Source of the DNA: Peribacillus sp. FSL H8-0477 | Lineage (GTDB): Bacteria > Bacillota > Bacilli > Bacillales > DSM-1321 | Length of the DNA: 64,000 nucleotides | Reading direction: 5' to 3' | Assembly (NCBI RefSeq): GCF_038002765.1 | Contig: NZ_JBBODE010000002.1 | Coordinates: 1,674,001 to 1,738,000, forward strand | Part shown: piece by piece, positions 53,319-61,862 of the stretch | Numbering within the stretch: the first letter of the stretch is position 1 | How the letters are laid out: each line of letters starts with the position of its first letter | Program-made: the position numbers and the translations under genes | Notes under the pieces: model-generated | Seen by the model: only the letters and a program-made list of their open reading frames with translations | What the model was told of the DNA's origin: nothing | The model's database searches: none

Positions 53319-53352
53319 TAGCATTATTTAAAACAATACTTCTAATCATAAG

Positions 53353-53387
53353 CCGGGTCCAACTTATATGTTGGGTGCGGTTTTTTT
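53353..53387 (+). terminator. TPP riboswitch expression platform (terminator)
   Basis: CCG and CGG with CCAAC and GTTGG form a stem around an internal mismatch, then seven T residues; transcription would stop when thiamine pyrophosphate is bound. Confidence 0.75.
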
Positions 53388-53456
53388 ATGCTGTTTAGTC
53401 CTTTGGAATCGTCTAGGTGAGAATGAAATATTCTTTTATTGAAGGAGTTGGATGTT

Positions 53457-54221
53457 ATGGAATTAAAAGATCAAGTTGTATTAGTGACGGGTAGTAGTAG
53501 AGGACTAGGTGCAGCAATTGCTAAAGCATTTGGACGTGAAGGATCTCGCGTCATTGTTAATTATTTTCAGAATGAAGAAAAAGCTCAACAAGTAGTAGAC
53601 AGTATCGGTAAGGATCATGCTATAGCCATTAAAGCGGATGTTAGGAATCAATCTGACATAGAGACCCTATTCAAGTTGGCTAAAAATCATTTTGGTGAGA
53701 ACATAACTACAGTCGTAAACAATGCATTAGTAAATTTCCAATTTGATGCCACCAACAGGCATACAGCAGAAACAATCACATGGGATGAGTATCAAGTACA
53801 ATTAGAAGGAAGTGTAAAAGCTTCACTACATACTGTACAAGCTGCGATCAATGATATGGAGCAAAGAAAATTTGGCCGTGTTATCAATATTGGCACAAAT
53901 CTTTTTCAAAATCCTGTGGTGGCTTATCATGACTACAATACAAGCAAGGCGGCTTTACTCGGTTTTACACGCAGCATGGCCAAAGAATTAGGAGAAAAAG
54001 GTATTACTGTAAACATGGTCTCTGGAGGACTTTTAAAAGAAACCGATGCTAGTTCAAAAACATCTGCGGAAGTCTTTACCATAATCCGAGATAGTACACC
54101 ATTACAAAAGGTCACAAGTCCAGAAGATGTGGCAGATGCAGTCTTGTTTTTTGCATCCCCTTGGAGCCGTGCCGTTACTGGTCAAAATTTAGTAGTGGAT
54201 GGCGGATTAGTGATGGATTGA
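53457..54221 (+). CDS. SDR-family oxidoreductase under TPP control
   Basis: A 254-residue short-chain dehydrogenase, 3-oxoacyl-reductase-like. The NAD(P) loop is TGSSRGLGAAIAKAFG, the catalytic pair lies in YNTSK, and NNALVNFQFD replaces the NNAG motif. It ends VVDGGLVMD as in FabG. The start is ATG 53457, with GAAGGAG upstream. A TPP riboswitch directly upstream ties it to thiamine. An oxidoreductase with a THI element (called oarX in comparative work on thiamine regulons) is the likeliest relative; its reaction is unknown. Confidence 0.85.
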   Translation: MELKDQVVLVTGSSRGLGAAIAKAFGREGSRVIVNYFQNEEKAQQVVDSIGKDHAIAIKADVRNQSDIETLFKLAKNHFGENITTVVNNALVNFQFDATNRHTAETITWDEYQVQLEGSVKASLHTVQAAINDMEQRKFGRVINIGTNLFQNPVVAYHDYNTSKAALLGFTRSMAKELGEKGITVNMVSGGLLKETDASSKTSAEVFTIIRDSTPLQKVTSPEDVADAVLFFASPWSRAVTGQNLVVDGGLVMD

Positions 54222-54330
54222 ATGGATTTAAAACCATATAGGTTTCATAGGGGAGTTATAAGGGCAGTCAAGGAAATACCAAAGGTTACTAGTCAAATTA
54301 TAAAAATTTGACTTAACTCAACTTCTATTT

Positions 54331-54395
54331 TTGTTGCAAATGCAATAAATTCTAGTTAAACAAAATGCATACTACTCATGTTGTATTTGCAACAA
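54331..54395. promoter_or_regulatory. Paired MarR-type operators
   Basis: TTGTTGCAAATGCAA (54331-54345) and, inverted, TTGTATTTGCAACAA (54381-54395) are the same motif with one mismatch, 35 bases apart, just before the MarR gene. They are probable binding sites of its product, giving autoregulation. Confidence 0.6.
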
Positions 54396-54417
54396 AAAAA
54401 TATTCAAAGGAGTAAAT

Positions 54418-55414
<997 letters not shown>

Positions 55415-55488
55415 TTTTTTCGGATGAAAAGTCAAAGATGTTTTTTTCGTGGTGCCCTATGGGGTATTTTGAAGCTAAAAATCATGAC

Positions 55489-55585
55489 CAGACGGAAATA
55501 TGGTGCCACTAGACGGGAATAAGCAAGATCCAGACGGGATTATGGCCATCTCAGAAGGGAATACGTGGAGCCCAGACGGGATTAA
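55489..55585. repeat. Five phased 21-nt repeats, CAGACGGGAATA type
   Basis: Copies begin at 55489, 55510, 55531, 55552 and 55573, each exactly 21 bases from the next. The core is (C/T)AGACGGGA(A/T)TA, with 9-10 variable bases between. Some copies carry one change (GACGGAAATA, GAAGGGAATA). Region 55415-55700 holds no gene. Confidence 0.8.
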
Positions 55586-55700
55586 TGGCGGGAAGAGCTG
55601 AAAAACAGATAAAATACCCCCATGGAAACTTAGTCAGCAGGTCTTCCTATAAAGTGTATCTATTGAAATAGACTAAAGATTAGCGACCCATTTTCAATAA

Positions 55701-55940
55701 CCCAAGCCTGGCGAAAACATAGCTATCTTCATGGACTACAAACCAAAACCGAATGAATACACACTTACACTACTTAATGGAGACCTTGAAAAGGAAATCT
55801 CGCTCAAGGAAAATGGGTTTTCCGCCCCGACACAAAAAGGAGTATTTGTTTATTATTATAGTGTATGGTGGATGGATGAAAAGGAAGAACATGTATCAAA
55901 CGGAGATGCTTACTATGCATTCGCTTTGGAAGTAAAGTAG
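55701..55940 (+). pseudogene. C-terminal remnant of an unknown protein
   Basis: An in-frame stop lies at 55698. Downstream the frame reads PKPGENIAIFMDYKPKPNEY and then KGVFVYYYSVWWMDEKEEHV to the stop at 55940. The sequence looks like the end of a larger secreted or lipoprotein-like beta domain. ATG 55731 could begin a 69-residue protein, but no ribosome site precedes it. I take it as a decayed fragment. Confidence 0.45.
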
Positions 55941-56002
55941 GGATTCTGTATGCCACGTTTCTCTTTACAGTTCCTTCTAATCTCTAAATTACACCACAAT
56001 TT

Positions 56003-56046
56003 AAAAAGCGTGCTCAAAGCCATCTCAGACTTTTAAACACACTTTT
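56003..56046 (-). terminator. Terminator of the HisJ-family gene
   Basis: On the minus strand AAAAGTGTG pairs with CACGCTTTT, followed by TAAATTGTGG. The stem is imperfect and the loop long. Confidence 0.5.
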
Positions 56047-56049
56047 ATG

Positions 56050-56844
56050 TTATGTCAGCTCTATTTTCATTGGAATTCTATTTTCAAATTTATATACGTG
56101 TGTAAACCCGCATTGTTTCGCCATAGCAGCAGCGTCCTCTAAATTCGCACCGACATCTTTTACAAAATGAGAATCGGAACCGAGCGTCAGAATTTCGCCG
56201 CCTAGTTGATGATAAAGTGAGAGAACATCCATAGATGGAAGGGACTGCTGCAAATGCCCTCTAAGACCTGAGGTGTTAATTTCGATACCGATATTCCGAT
56301 CGATTGCTTTTTTTAGTATAGCTTCTATTACGTCTTTGTGCTCCTCAAACGTATACATCCCAATAGTTTTGACCGCATAGCGTTTTAATAAGTCTAGGTG
56401 TGCAATGACATCTATATCAGCCGTACATACCATTTTATATACTTCTTCAAAATACCCTTGATAAGCAATGCCTGCCGGTACCTGTTTTAGATAGGCACTT
56501 AATTTTAGATTATCTATATTATGAACGGATCCTAAAATGAAATCTAAGTTTAATGGTGTCAGTATGCTTTCGTATTTTTCTTTAAGTAAGTGCGGTTCGC
56601 ACAGTTCAATGCCAGCTTTTATGATTAATTGACTACCAAACTGTTCTTGGCACTCATTAATTTCGGTGAAATAACGATTGAAATCCATATGGCCAAAAGT
56701 GGGGGCGAGTGGATTCACTGAAAAGTGTTCTGTGAAGCAAATCTCTTTAATCCCTTTTTCTATGGCAGCCATACAGACATCTTTCATTGAAGCTTTAGAA
56801 TCGAATGAATGGTTTGTATGATGATGATAATCCATTATGTGCAT
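56050..56844 (-). CDS. PHP-family histidinol-phosphatase-like enzyme (HisJ/HisK type)
   Basis: About 264 residues of the PHP metallophosphatase family. DYHHHTNHSFDSKASM is the N-terminal metal motif; EICFTEHFS, GSVHNID, DVIAHLDLL and SDSHFVKDVG supply further metal ligands. Histidinol phosphatase is the best-known role, but no his genes adjoin, so another phosphoester may be its substrate. I place the start at ATG 56844 with GAGAGG 12 bases upstream on the minus strand; ATG 56835 is a second choice, and the longer reading to 56880 is unlikely. Confidence 0.82.
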   Translation of the reverse strand: MHIMDYHHHTNHSFDSKASMKDVCMAAIEKGIKEICFTEHFSVNPLAPTFGHMDFNRYFTEINECQEQFGSQLIIKAGIELCEPHLLKEKYESILTPLNLDFILGSVHNIDNLKLSAYLKQVPAGIAYQGYFEEVYKMVCTADIDVIAHLDLLKRYAVKTIGMYTFEEHKDVIEAILKKAIDRNIGIEINTSGLRGHLQQSLPSMDVLSLYHQLGGEILTLGSDSHFVKDVGANLEDAAAMAKQCGFTHVYKFENRIPMKIELT

Positions 56845-57106
56845 AAGCTTTGATATCCTCTCGGTGATGACGTTTAACAAATCTTTATATAAATAAGTCT
56901 AGCAAATGATATGGAATGTGGCAATGAAGGGGTATTTGCTAGTGGGCACACATAATGAGTCATGAGATAAAAACTTGAAAAAAACACATTATTAAACGTC
57001 TTCTAAACCAATCAGTGGTAAAATTGAAGAAGTATTGAGTTATATGTACAACCATAGTATGATGGGTCCTATCAATTATCTTAACAAAAGTGGAGGCACG
57101 CATATA

Positions 57107-57925
57107 ATGAAATGTTTTTCGATAGATTTAGACGGAACATTATTAAACTCAAAACATCAAGTATCTAAAGAAAACGTAGAAGCTATATATGAGTTGAAAG
57201 CAAGAGGACATGAAGTCATTTTAAACACTGGCCGCGCCTATTCGGATGTCGTTAAAATTGAAGATTTACAAAAACTTGAACTGCCGATTTTCTGTATAAA
57301 TGGTGCAGTTTTATATACCAAAGACAGAGAACTTTTATACGAAACCACATTGCCTGCCTCAACGTATCAAGAGGTGTTCACAGCATTAAATACACTAGAC
57401 GTCGGCATACTGGTTTATACCAATTATGGTGGTTTTCCATCCACGCTTCCACCGCTGCACCAAAAAACTGAAGAAGAGTTGAACCAGCTTTTCTTAGAAA
57501 CAGATTACACGGAGCTCCTTGCAAAAGACGATTTAAAAGTATATAAACTTATTGCCTTGGTACATCCTAGTCAGGTTCATAAAATAGAAAGTGTCAAAAT
57601 GGCATTAAAAGATGTTATGGGTCTATCAACGGCTTCGTCTTTTCCTAATAATGTTGAAATCACTTCAGATGAAGCACATAAAGGGAAGGCCTTGTTACGC
57701 TATCAGCAATTAATGAATGTTTCCTTTGAAGAAATTATTGCATTTGGTGACGGAGGAAACGATCTTGGGCAGTTCGAGGTAGCGACTACTTCAGTCGCAA
57801 TGGCTAATGCACCTATAGCTATTCAAGCAGCAGCGGACATGGTAACCAAATCAAATGACGAAAACGGATTTGCTTATGCAGTGAATCAGCTTTTAAAGAA
57901 TGATCCAAAACCAATTTTAATTTGA
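57107..57925 (+). CDS. Cof-type HAD-IIB phosphatase
   Basis: A 272-residue HAD-superfamily phosphatase, type IIB cap. Motif 1 is SIDLDGTLLNS near the N terminus (nucleophile Asp), motif 2 is LNTGRAYSDV, and motif 4 is AFGDGGNDLGQFEVAT. It dephosphorylates sugar phosphates or cofactors such as FMN or PLP; the substrate is unknown. ATG 57107 behind AGTGGAGGC; the longer reading from 57035 is unlikely. A terminator follows at 57928. Confidence 0.87.
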   Translation: MKCFSIDLDGTLLNSKHQVSKENVEAIYELKARGHEVILNTGRAYSDVVKIEDLQKLELPIFCINGAVLYTKDRELLYETTLPASTYQEVFTALNTLDVGILVYTNYGGFPSTLPPLHQKTEEELNQLFLETDYTELLAKDDLKVYKLIALVHPSQVHKIESVKMALKDVMGLSTASSFPNNVEITSDEAHKGKALLRYQQLMNVSFEEIIAFGDGGNDLGQFEVATTSVAMANAPIAIQAAADMVTKSNDENGFAYAVNQLLKNDPKPILI

Positions 57926-57927
57926 GA

Positions 57928-57963
57928 TCTAAGAAAATGTCCTCGTGACATTTTCTTTTTTAT
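57928..57963 (+). terminator. Terminator of the HAD phosphatase gene
   Basis: AAGAAAATGTC and GACATTTTCTT stem around CTCGT, followed by a T run. Confidence 0.82.
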
Positions 57964-57993
57964 TTAAATATCTGAACAATCAAACAGTTAAAG

Positions 57994-58022
57994 TTGACAC
58001 TTTTAGTAGGGATTACTATAAT
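57994..58022 (+). promoter_or_regulatory. Full-consensus sigma-A promoter
   Basis: TTGACA (57994-57999), a 17-base spacer and TATAAT (58017-58022), both hexamers perfect. It should be strong unless repressed, and precedes the DsbA-like gene by 46 bases. Confidence 0.85.
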
Positions 58023-58068
58023 TTATGGAAATACAAAATAGTGTTTTAGAAGAAAGTGAGTGGGATAA

Positions 58069-58599
58069 ATGGGAAACCAAATTGAAAATAGTGAACTAAG
58101 TTATGGTTATAGAGAAGCACCTGTGAAGGTTGAAGTGTTTTTAAATTTAGCATGTCCGTATTGTGCAACATTTTTTAGTTTGGCGGAAGAGTCTTTAAAA
58201 GACTACATAGATAATGATCAAGTCACTTACATTGTTAAACACTATGATAAGCCAAGGGAAATGCTGTTAAATGGGACATTAGTTAATTTATTTCTAGATT
58301 ACGAGGATTCGTCCCGTGTAAGAGAAACTATGAAGGAATTATTTGAAACACAAGAACAATGGGACCAATTGAATAATCAAGAAATAAAAAAGCTATTGAC
58401 AGATAACTATCAATTAAAGGAAGAACCAAAGAACACGGATATCAGTCTGAAGGTAACGGCTGAGGCAATTCAAAGAAAAGTAAAAATGGTGCCTACGGTT
58501 TTTATTAATAATAAGGAATACCAATATCCAACTGAAATCTCAGCAGCTGAATTAACCGCTGAGATTGAGTCGGCATTAACTAGTAAAATTACGTACTAG
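58069..58599 (+). CDS. Cytosolic DsbA/thioredoxin-4-like protein with CPYC motif
   Basis: A 176-residue thioredoxin-fold protein without a signal peptide. The redox motif is C29-P-Y-C32 in LACPYCATFF, as in glutaredoxins and some DsbA-like proteins. The cis-Pro region is KMVPTVFINN. The helical insert (about 60-130) places it in the DsbA_2/thioredoxin_4 group. It may reduce or guard protein thiols. A perfect promoter suggests high expression. The P1 peptidase gene follows after 46 bases. Confidence 0.75.
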   Translation: MGNQIENSELSYGYREAPVKVEVFLNLACPYCATFFSLAEESLKDYIDNDQVTYIVKHYDKPREMLLNGTLVNLFLDYEDSSRVRETMKELFETQEQWDQLNNQEIKKLLTDNYQLKEEPKNTDISLKVTAEAIQRKVKMVPTVFINNKEYQYPTEISAAELTAEIESALTSKITY

Positions 58600-58645
58600 A
58601 ACAGAAGGAGTATAGTCTCCTGTCTGTTTTGTCTTGGAGGACTTC

Positions 58646-59716
58646 ATGGAAAAAGTAAAAGCCCTTAAAATAGGTAAGCTGCCAACAGGAAAGAAGAATT
58701 GTATTACGGATGTTGCAGATGTAAGAGTAGGGCATGTTACACTGGATTTTCCGTTAGATGCAGATGGAGAGGAAGCGGCTTGCACGGGTGTGACCGCCAT
58801 TCTGCCGCATGGAGGAAATCTATTTAAGGAAAAACTAACAGCAGCTAGTTATGTACTTAATGGTTTTGGCAAGTCGACTGGACTTGTCCAAGTTAATGAA
58901 CTTGGTGTTCTTGAGTCACCCATTATGCTGACTAATACATTTGGAGTGCCTGCGGTTACTCAGGGGACGCTGGAATATATGCTGAAACAAAATCCTGAAA
59001 TCGGGGAGACAACCGGGACAATAAATATTGTTGTAGGGGAATGTAATGATAGTTATCTCAATTCTATTCGGCATTTCCCAGTTCATTCTAAGCATGCAGT
59101 GGAAGCGATTCAAAAGGCCGCTGCAGATAAGGCTGAAGAAGGAGCGGTTGGAGCAGGGAAAGGAATGATTTGTTTCGGATTTAAAGGAGGGATAGGGACC
59201 TCTTCTAGAGTGGTTAAACTAGAAGAATTGGAGATACAGTATACAATTGGCTGTTTAGTTTTAAGTAACTTTGGCAAGGAAGAGGAATTTCTAACAGATA
59301 CATATACGGGGCTGACAGAGACTCTTCAACAGGGGCTAGCCGAGACATCTGACGGATCCATTATTATTATTCTGGCAACGGATGCCCCATTAAGTGACAG
59401 ACAGTTGTTAAGAGTAATAAAGCGTTGTGGAATCGGGCTTGGCAGAACGGGGAGTAATGTGAGTCATGGAAGCGGTGATATTGTTATCGGTTTTTCAACA
59501 GCTCAAAGTATCCCGCATGACTCTGAAAGTCCCTATGAAACATATAAACTGTTACGAGAGGACCACTTCATATTTAACCAATTATTTGTTGCTGCCGCTG
59601 AAGCTACAGAAGAAGCAATCTTACATTCACTTTTACAAGCTGAAACAACCAAAGGCAGAAAAGGGCGTATTGTTCATCAATATTCTAACCGAAAAGAAGG
59701 AAGCTTAAAGGCGTAA
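58646..59716 (+). CDS. P1 (S58) family peptidase, DmpA-like
   Basis: A 356-residue member of the DmpA/OAT Ntn-hydrolase-like family. The family serine lies in the GSNVSHGSGDIVIGFST region, where the precursor is cut between Gly and Ser to expose the nucleophile; GVGAGKGMICFGFKGGIGTS is typical of the first half. Enzymes in this family remove N-terminal residues or beta-amino acids from peptides. ATG 58646 behind TTGGAGGAC. Confidence 0.82.
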   Translation: MEKVKALKIGKLPTGKKNCITDVADVRVGHVTLDFPLDADGEEAACTGVTAILPHGGNLFKEKLTAASYVLNGFGKSTGLVQVNELGVLESPIMLTNTFGVPAVTQGTLEYMLKQNPEIGETTGTINIVVGECNDSYLNSIRHFPVHSKHAVEAIQKAAADKAEEGAVGAGKGMICFGFKGGIGTSSRVVKLEELEIQYTIGCLVLSNFGKEEEFLTDTYTGLTETLQQGLAETSDGSIIIILATDAPLSDRQLLRVIKRCGIGLGRTGSNVSHGSGDIVIGFSTAQSIPHDSESPYETYKLLREDHFIFNQLFVAAAEATEEAILHSLLQAETTKGRKGRIVHQYSNRKEGSLKA

Positions 59717-59767
59717 TCACTTACGCCAGAGTATATGAATCTTCTATATGTTTTTCCTGCATTCTAA

Positions 59768-60721
59768 TTAAACTAGTTCTAATTTCTTTTTATAATAACG
59801 ATCAACGAAATGCCCGAAATTGGAAGCGAGAATTTGTTGGAAAAGCATCCCCACTACCACAGGAACAGCGACCTGAGCTGGGAAGTAGGACACAGCAAGA
59901 ACTGCGCCAGCACTAATGTTGCGCATCCCGCCTAAGAATGTCAACGCGACGACATTTTCTCGGTCCATCTTCATGCGAATTCCCATAAGAAAAGAAAATA
60001 AATACCCAGTGAATGCAATGATAAACACAACAATAATAATGGAGAATAGTTTCCAATCAATCGTACGTAAATAGGGTGCAATAATAGAGCTATTTAACAA
60101 AACGACGATTCCAAGGAATAGTTTTGAAAAAGGTGAAAGATAGGGGGCAAGCGTTACTTTTGCCTTTCCTTTGGTTACCTGGTTACATACCATTCCAGCA
60201 ATGGAAGGGATAACAACCATCCATAACAAACCACTCATCATGCCAAAAACATCCATTTCAATTTTTTCACCAACTAAAATGGCCATGGAATATGGAACAA
60301 TAAAAGGAGATAAAAACGTATCAATTAAAATAAGTGTAAGAGTAAGCGCAATATTTCCCCGATAAATGGTCACCCAGATAACACTTGTAATACCTGTTGG
60401 GATAATCATACCAAGAATTAGGCCGGTAATCGTATGAATATCACCACTGAACACTACATGTCCAACCCCCCACGCCCAAAGCGGCATAATCACATGGAGA
60501 ATACACAAGGTAAGTAGAATAGGCTTAGGATGAGCAACTACATGTTTAAATGATTTGAAAGTCGATCCCAAACTGCCTGTAAAGGTTATATATGCAAATA
60601 ACCCAGGTACCAAGAACTTATAACTCTCTACATACGAAGCTAAAATCACGCCAAGGATAACACTAATTGGTGTGATATAGGCCATTTTCCCTTCTAAAAA
60701 AATATTCATTTTTTGCAGCAT
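59768..60721 (-). CDS. Bile acid:sodium symporter-family transporter
   Basis: A 317-residue membrane protein with about ten hydrophobic segments. The pattern GLFAYITFTGSLGSTFKSF, GMIIPTGITSVIWVTIYRGN and FLGGMRNISAGAVLAVSYFP is of the BASS superfamily, where polar residues of the crossing helices bind sodium. The transported substrate is unknown, possibly a 2-oxoacid or pantothenate-like compound. Start ATG with GAAGGAGTGTACAGGTA upstream on the minus strand. Confidence 0.75.
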   Translation of the reverse strand: MLQKMNIFLEGKMAYITPISVILGVILASYVESYKFLVPGLFAYITFTGSLGSTFKSFKHVVAHPKPILLTLCILHVIMPLWAWGVGHVVFSGDIHTITGLILGMIIPTGITSVIWVTIYRGNIALTLTLILIDTFLSPFIVPYSMAILVGEKIEMDVFGMMSGLLWMVVIPSIAGMVCNQVTKGKAKVTLAPYLSPFSKLFLGIVVLLNSSIIAPYLRTIDWKLFSIIIVVFIIAFTGYLFSFLMGIRMKMDRENVVALTFLGGMRNISAGAVLAVSYFPAQVAVPVVVGMLFQQILASNFGHFVDRYYKKKLELV

Positions 60722-61042
60722 TACCTGTACACTCCTTCAAGATGAAACTCCGTTCATTATATCGTGAATATTCCGGCAAAGGAAAATAAATAGTGAAAGA
60801 AGATAGGAAGCGAATGATTCCAAAAAGGAGAATATGAAGCAGCTATTTTAGCAGCTATCTAAAAAGAGGTACGGAAAGTTTCATCCCGAACCTCTATTGC
60901 CTTTTGAACACGTTGATTGGAACGGAAATCAACAGCCCCATTTTAAAACTAAAAAAAGAAGCCTGTAGACAAACTTGAGTAAAACCCGAGTTTGTCTACA
61001 GGCTGAGATCCACACACAATGTACGGATCTGTTTACTTTCTC
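60722..61042 (-). terminator. Intergenic stretch with the mapP terminator
   Basis: On the minus strand AGCCTGTAGACAAACT pairs with AGTTTGTCTACAGGCT (60960-61004) and is followed by TTCTTTTTTTAG, a strong terminator of the malT-mapP transcript. The rest, to 60722, shows no gene. Confidence 0.85.
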
Positions 61043-61858
61043 TTAGCTTCCCCATTCTACACTAATACCAAAATGATCAGAAATAATCGGATAGTTTTTC
61101 CCATTAAAGATGACCTCAGAGTAGTGAACTTGAATCGGTGTATTCGTAAAAATAAAATCAATTCGTAGTGGTTCGTGATTGTCAGACCAACCATCTATTT
61201 GCTTCTGGATGGTGTATCCATTATCACGTTTAGAAGCTAGGTGATAGGTGTCTAACCAGTTTTTCGTTACTAAGGAATATCCTTCGTCTAACGATTGGGC
61301 TGGATTGTTTAAATCACCTAGTAGAAAAATAGGACCAGCTAGTACTGAAAAATGAGCTTCACAGGTTGTCCATTGATCTGCGAAGGCTTCGCGTTCGTCA
61401 TTCCACCATCCGAGATGAAGGTTAAAGTACCAAGTATCTTGAACTTGAATTCCAAGAACTTTACGAGATTTATAATCCGTATAATCGGTTGATTGTGAGG
61501 CATAAAAGGTCAGGATGTTTTGAATAGGGAAGCGGCTTAAGAAGGCCAAGCCCTCATCATACATACCGTACCCAATATGTGACGGCTCCCAGGTCCAGTT
61601 GTAATGAAACCCTTTTGCAGCAAGTTTCTGCTGCAAAAGCCATGCGAAATTATCTTTTTTGATTTGATTATCTAACGTTGAAGCTTGATAGTTTTGGAGA
61701 TGACTAGCATCAATTGATTCTTCCTTAATGGTTTGGTTGACTTCCTGCAGGGAAATGAGATCATAGCCTTCAGTAATAATAGCATCACACAGGATATCTA
61801 GTTTTTCTACCTGTTTTTCTTCCAGCCAACTATGTGTATTTAAGGTTAGTAGTTTCAC
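61043..61858 (-). CDS. mapP: Endonuclease/exonuclease/phosphatase-family enzyme, probable maltose 6'-phosphate phosphatase
   Basis: A 271-residue EEP-fold phosphatase: LNTHSWLEE start, SLQEVNQT, LGWWNDEREA, LGDLNNPAQ, RIDFIFTN and ISDHFGI, the expected metal- and phosphate-binding residues. In Enterococcus faecalis the EEP-family MapP, next to the maltose PTS gene malT, dephosphorylates maltose 6'-phosphate. Here the gene lies four bases after the PTS gene, with a maltose phosphorylase divergent, which fits the same pathway. The assignment rests on this context as well as the fold. Confidence 0.82.
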   Translation of the reverse strand: MKLLTLNTHSWLEEKQVEKLDILCDAIITEGYDLISLQEVNQTIKEESIDASHLQNYQASTLDNQIKKDNFAWLLQQKLAAKGFHYNWTWEPSHIGYGMYDEGLAFLSRFPIQNILTFYASQSTDYTDYKSRKVLGIQVQDTWYFNLHLGWWNDEREAFADQWTTCEAHFSVLAGPIFLLGDLNNPAQSLDEGYSLVTKNWLDTYHLASKRDNGYTIQKQIDGWSDNHEPLRIDFIFTNTPIQVHYSEVIFNGKNYPIISDHFGISVEWGS

Positions 61859-61862
61859 CTTG

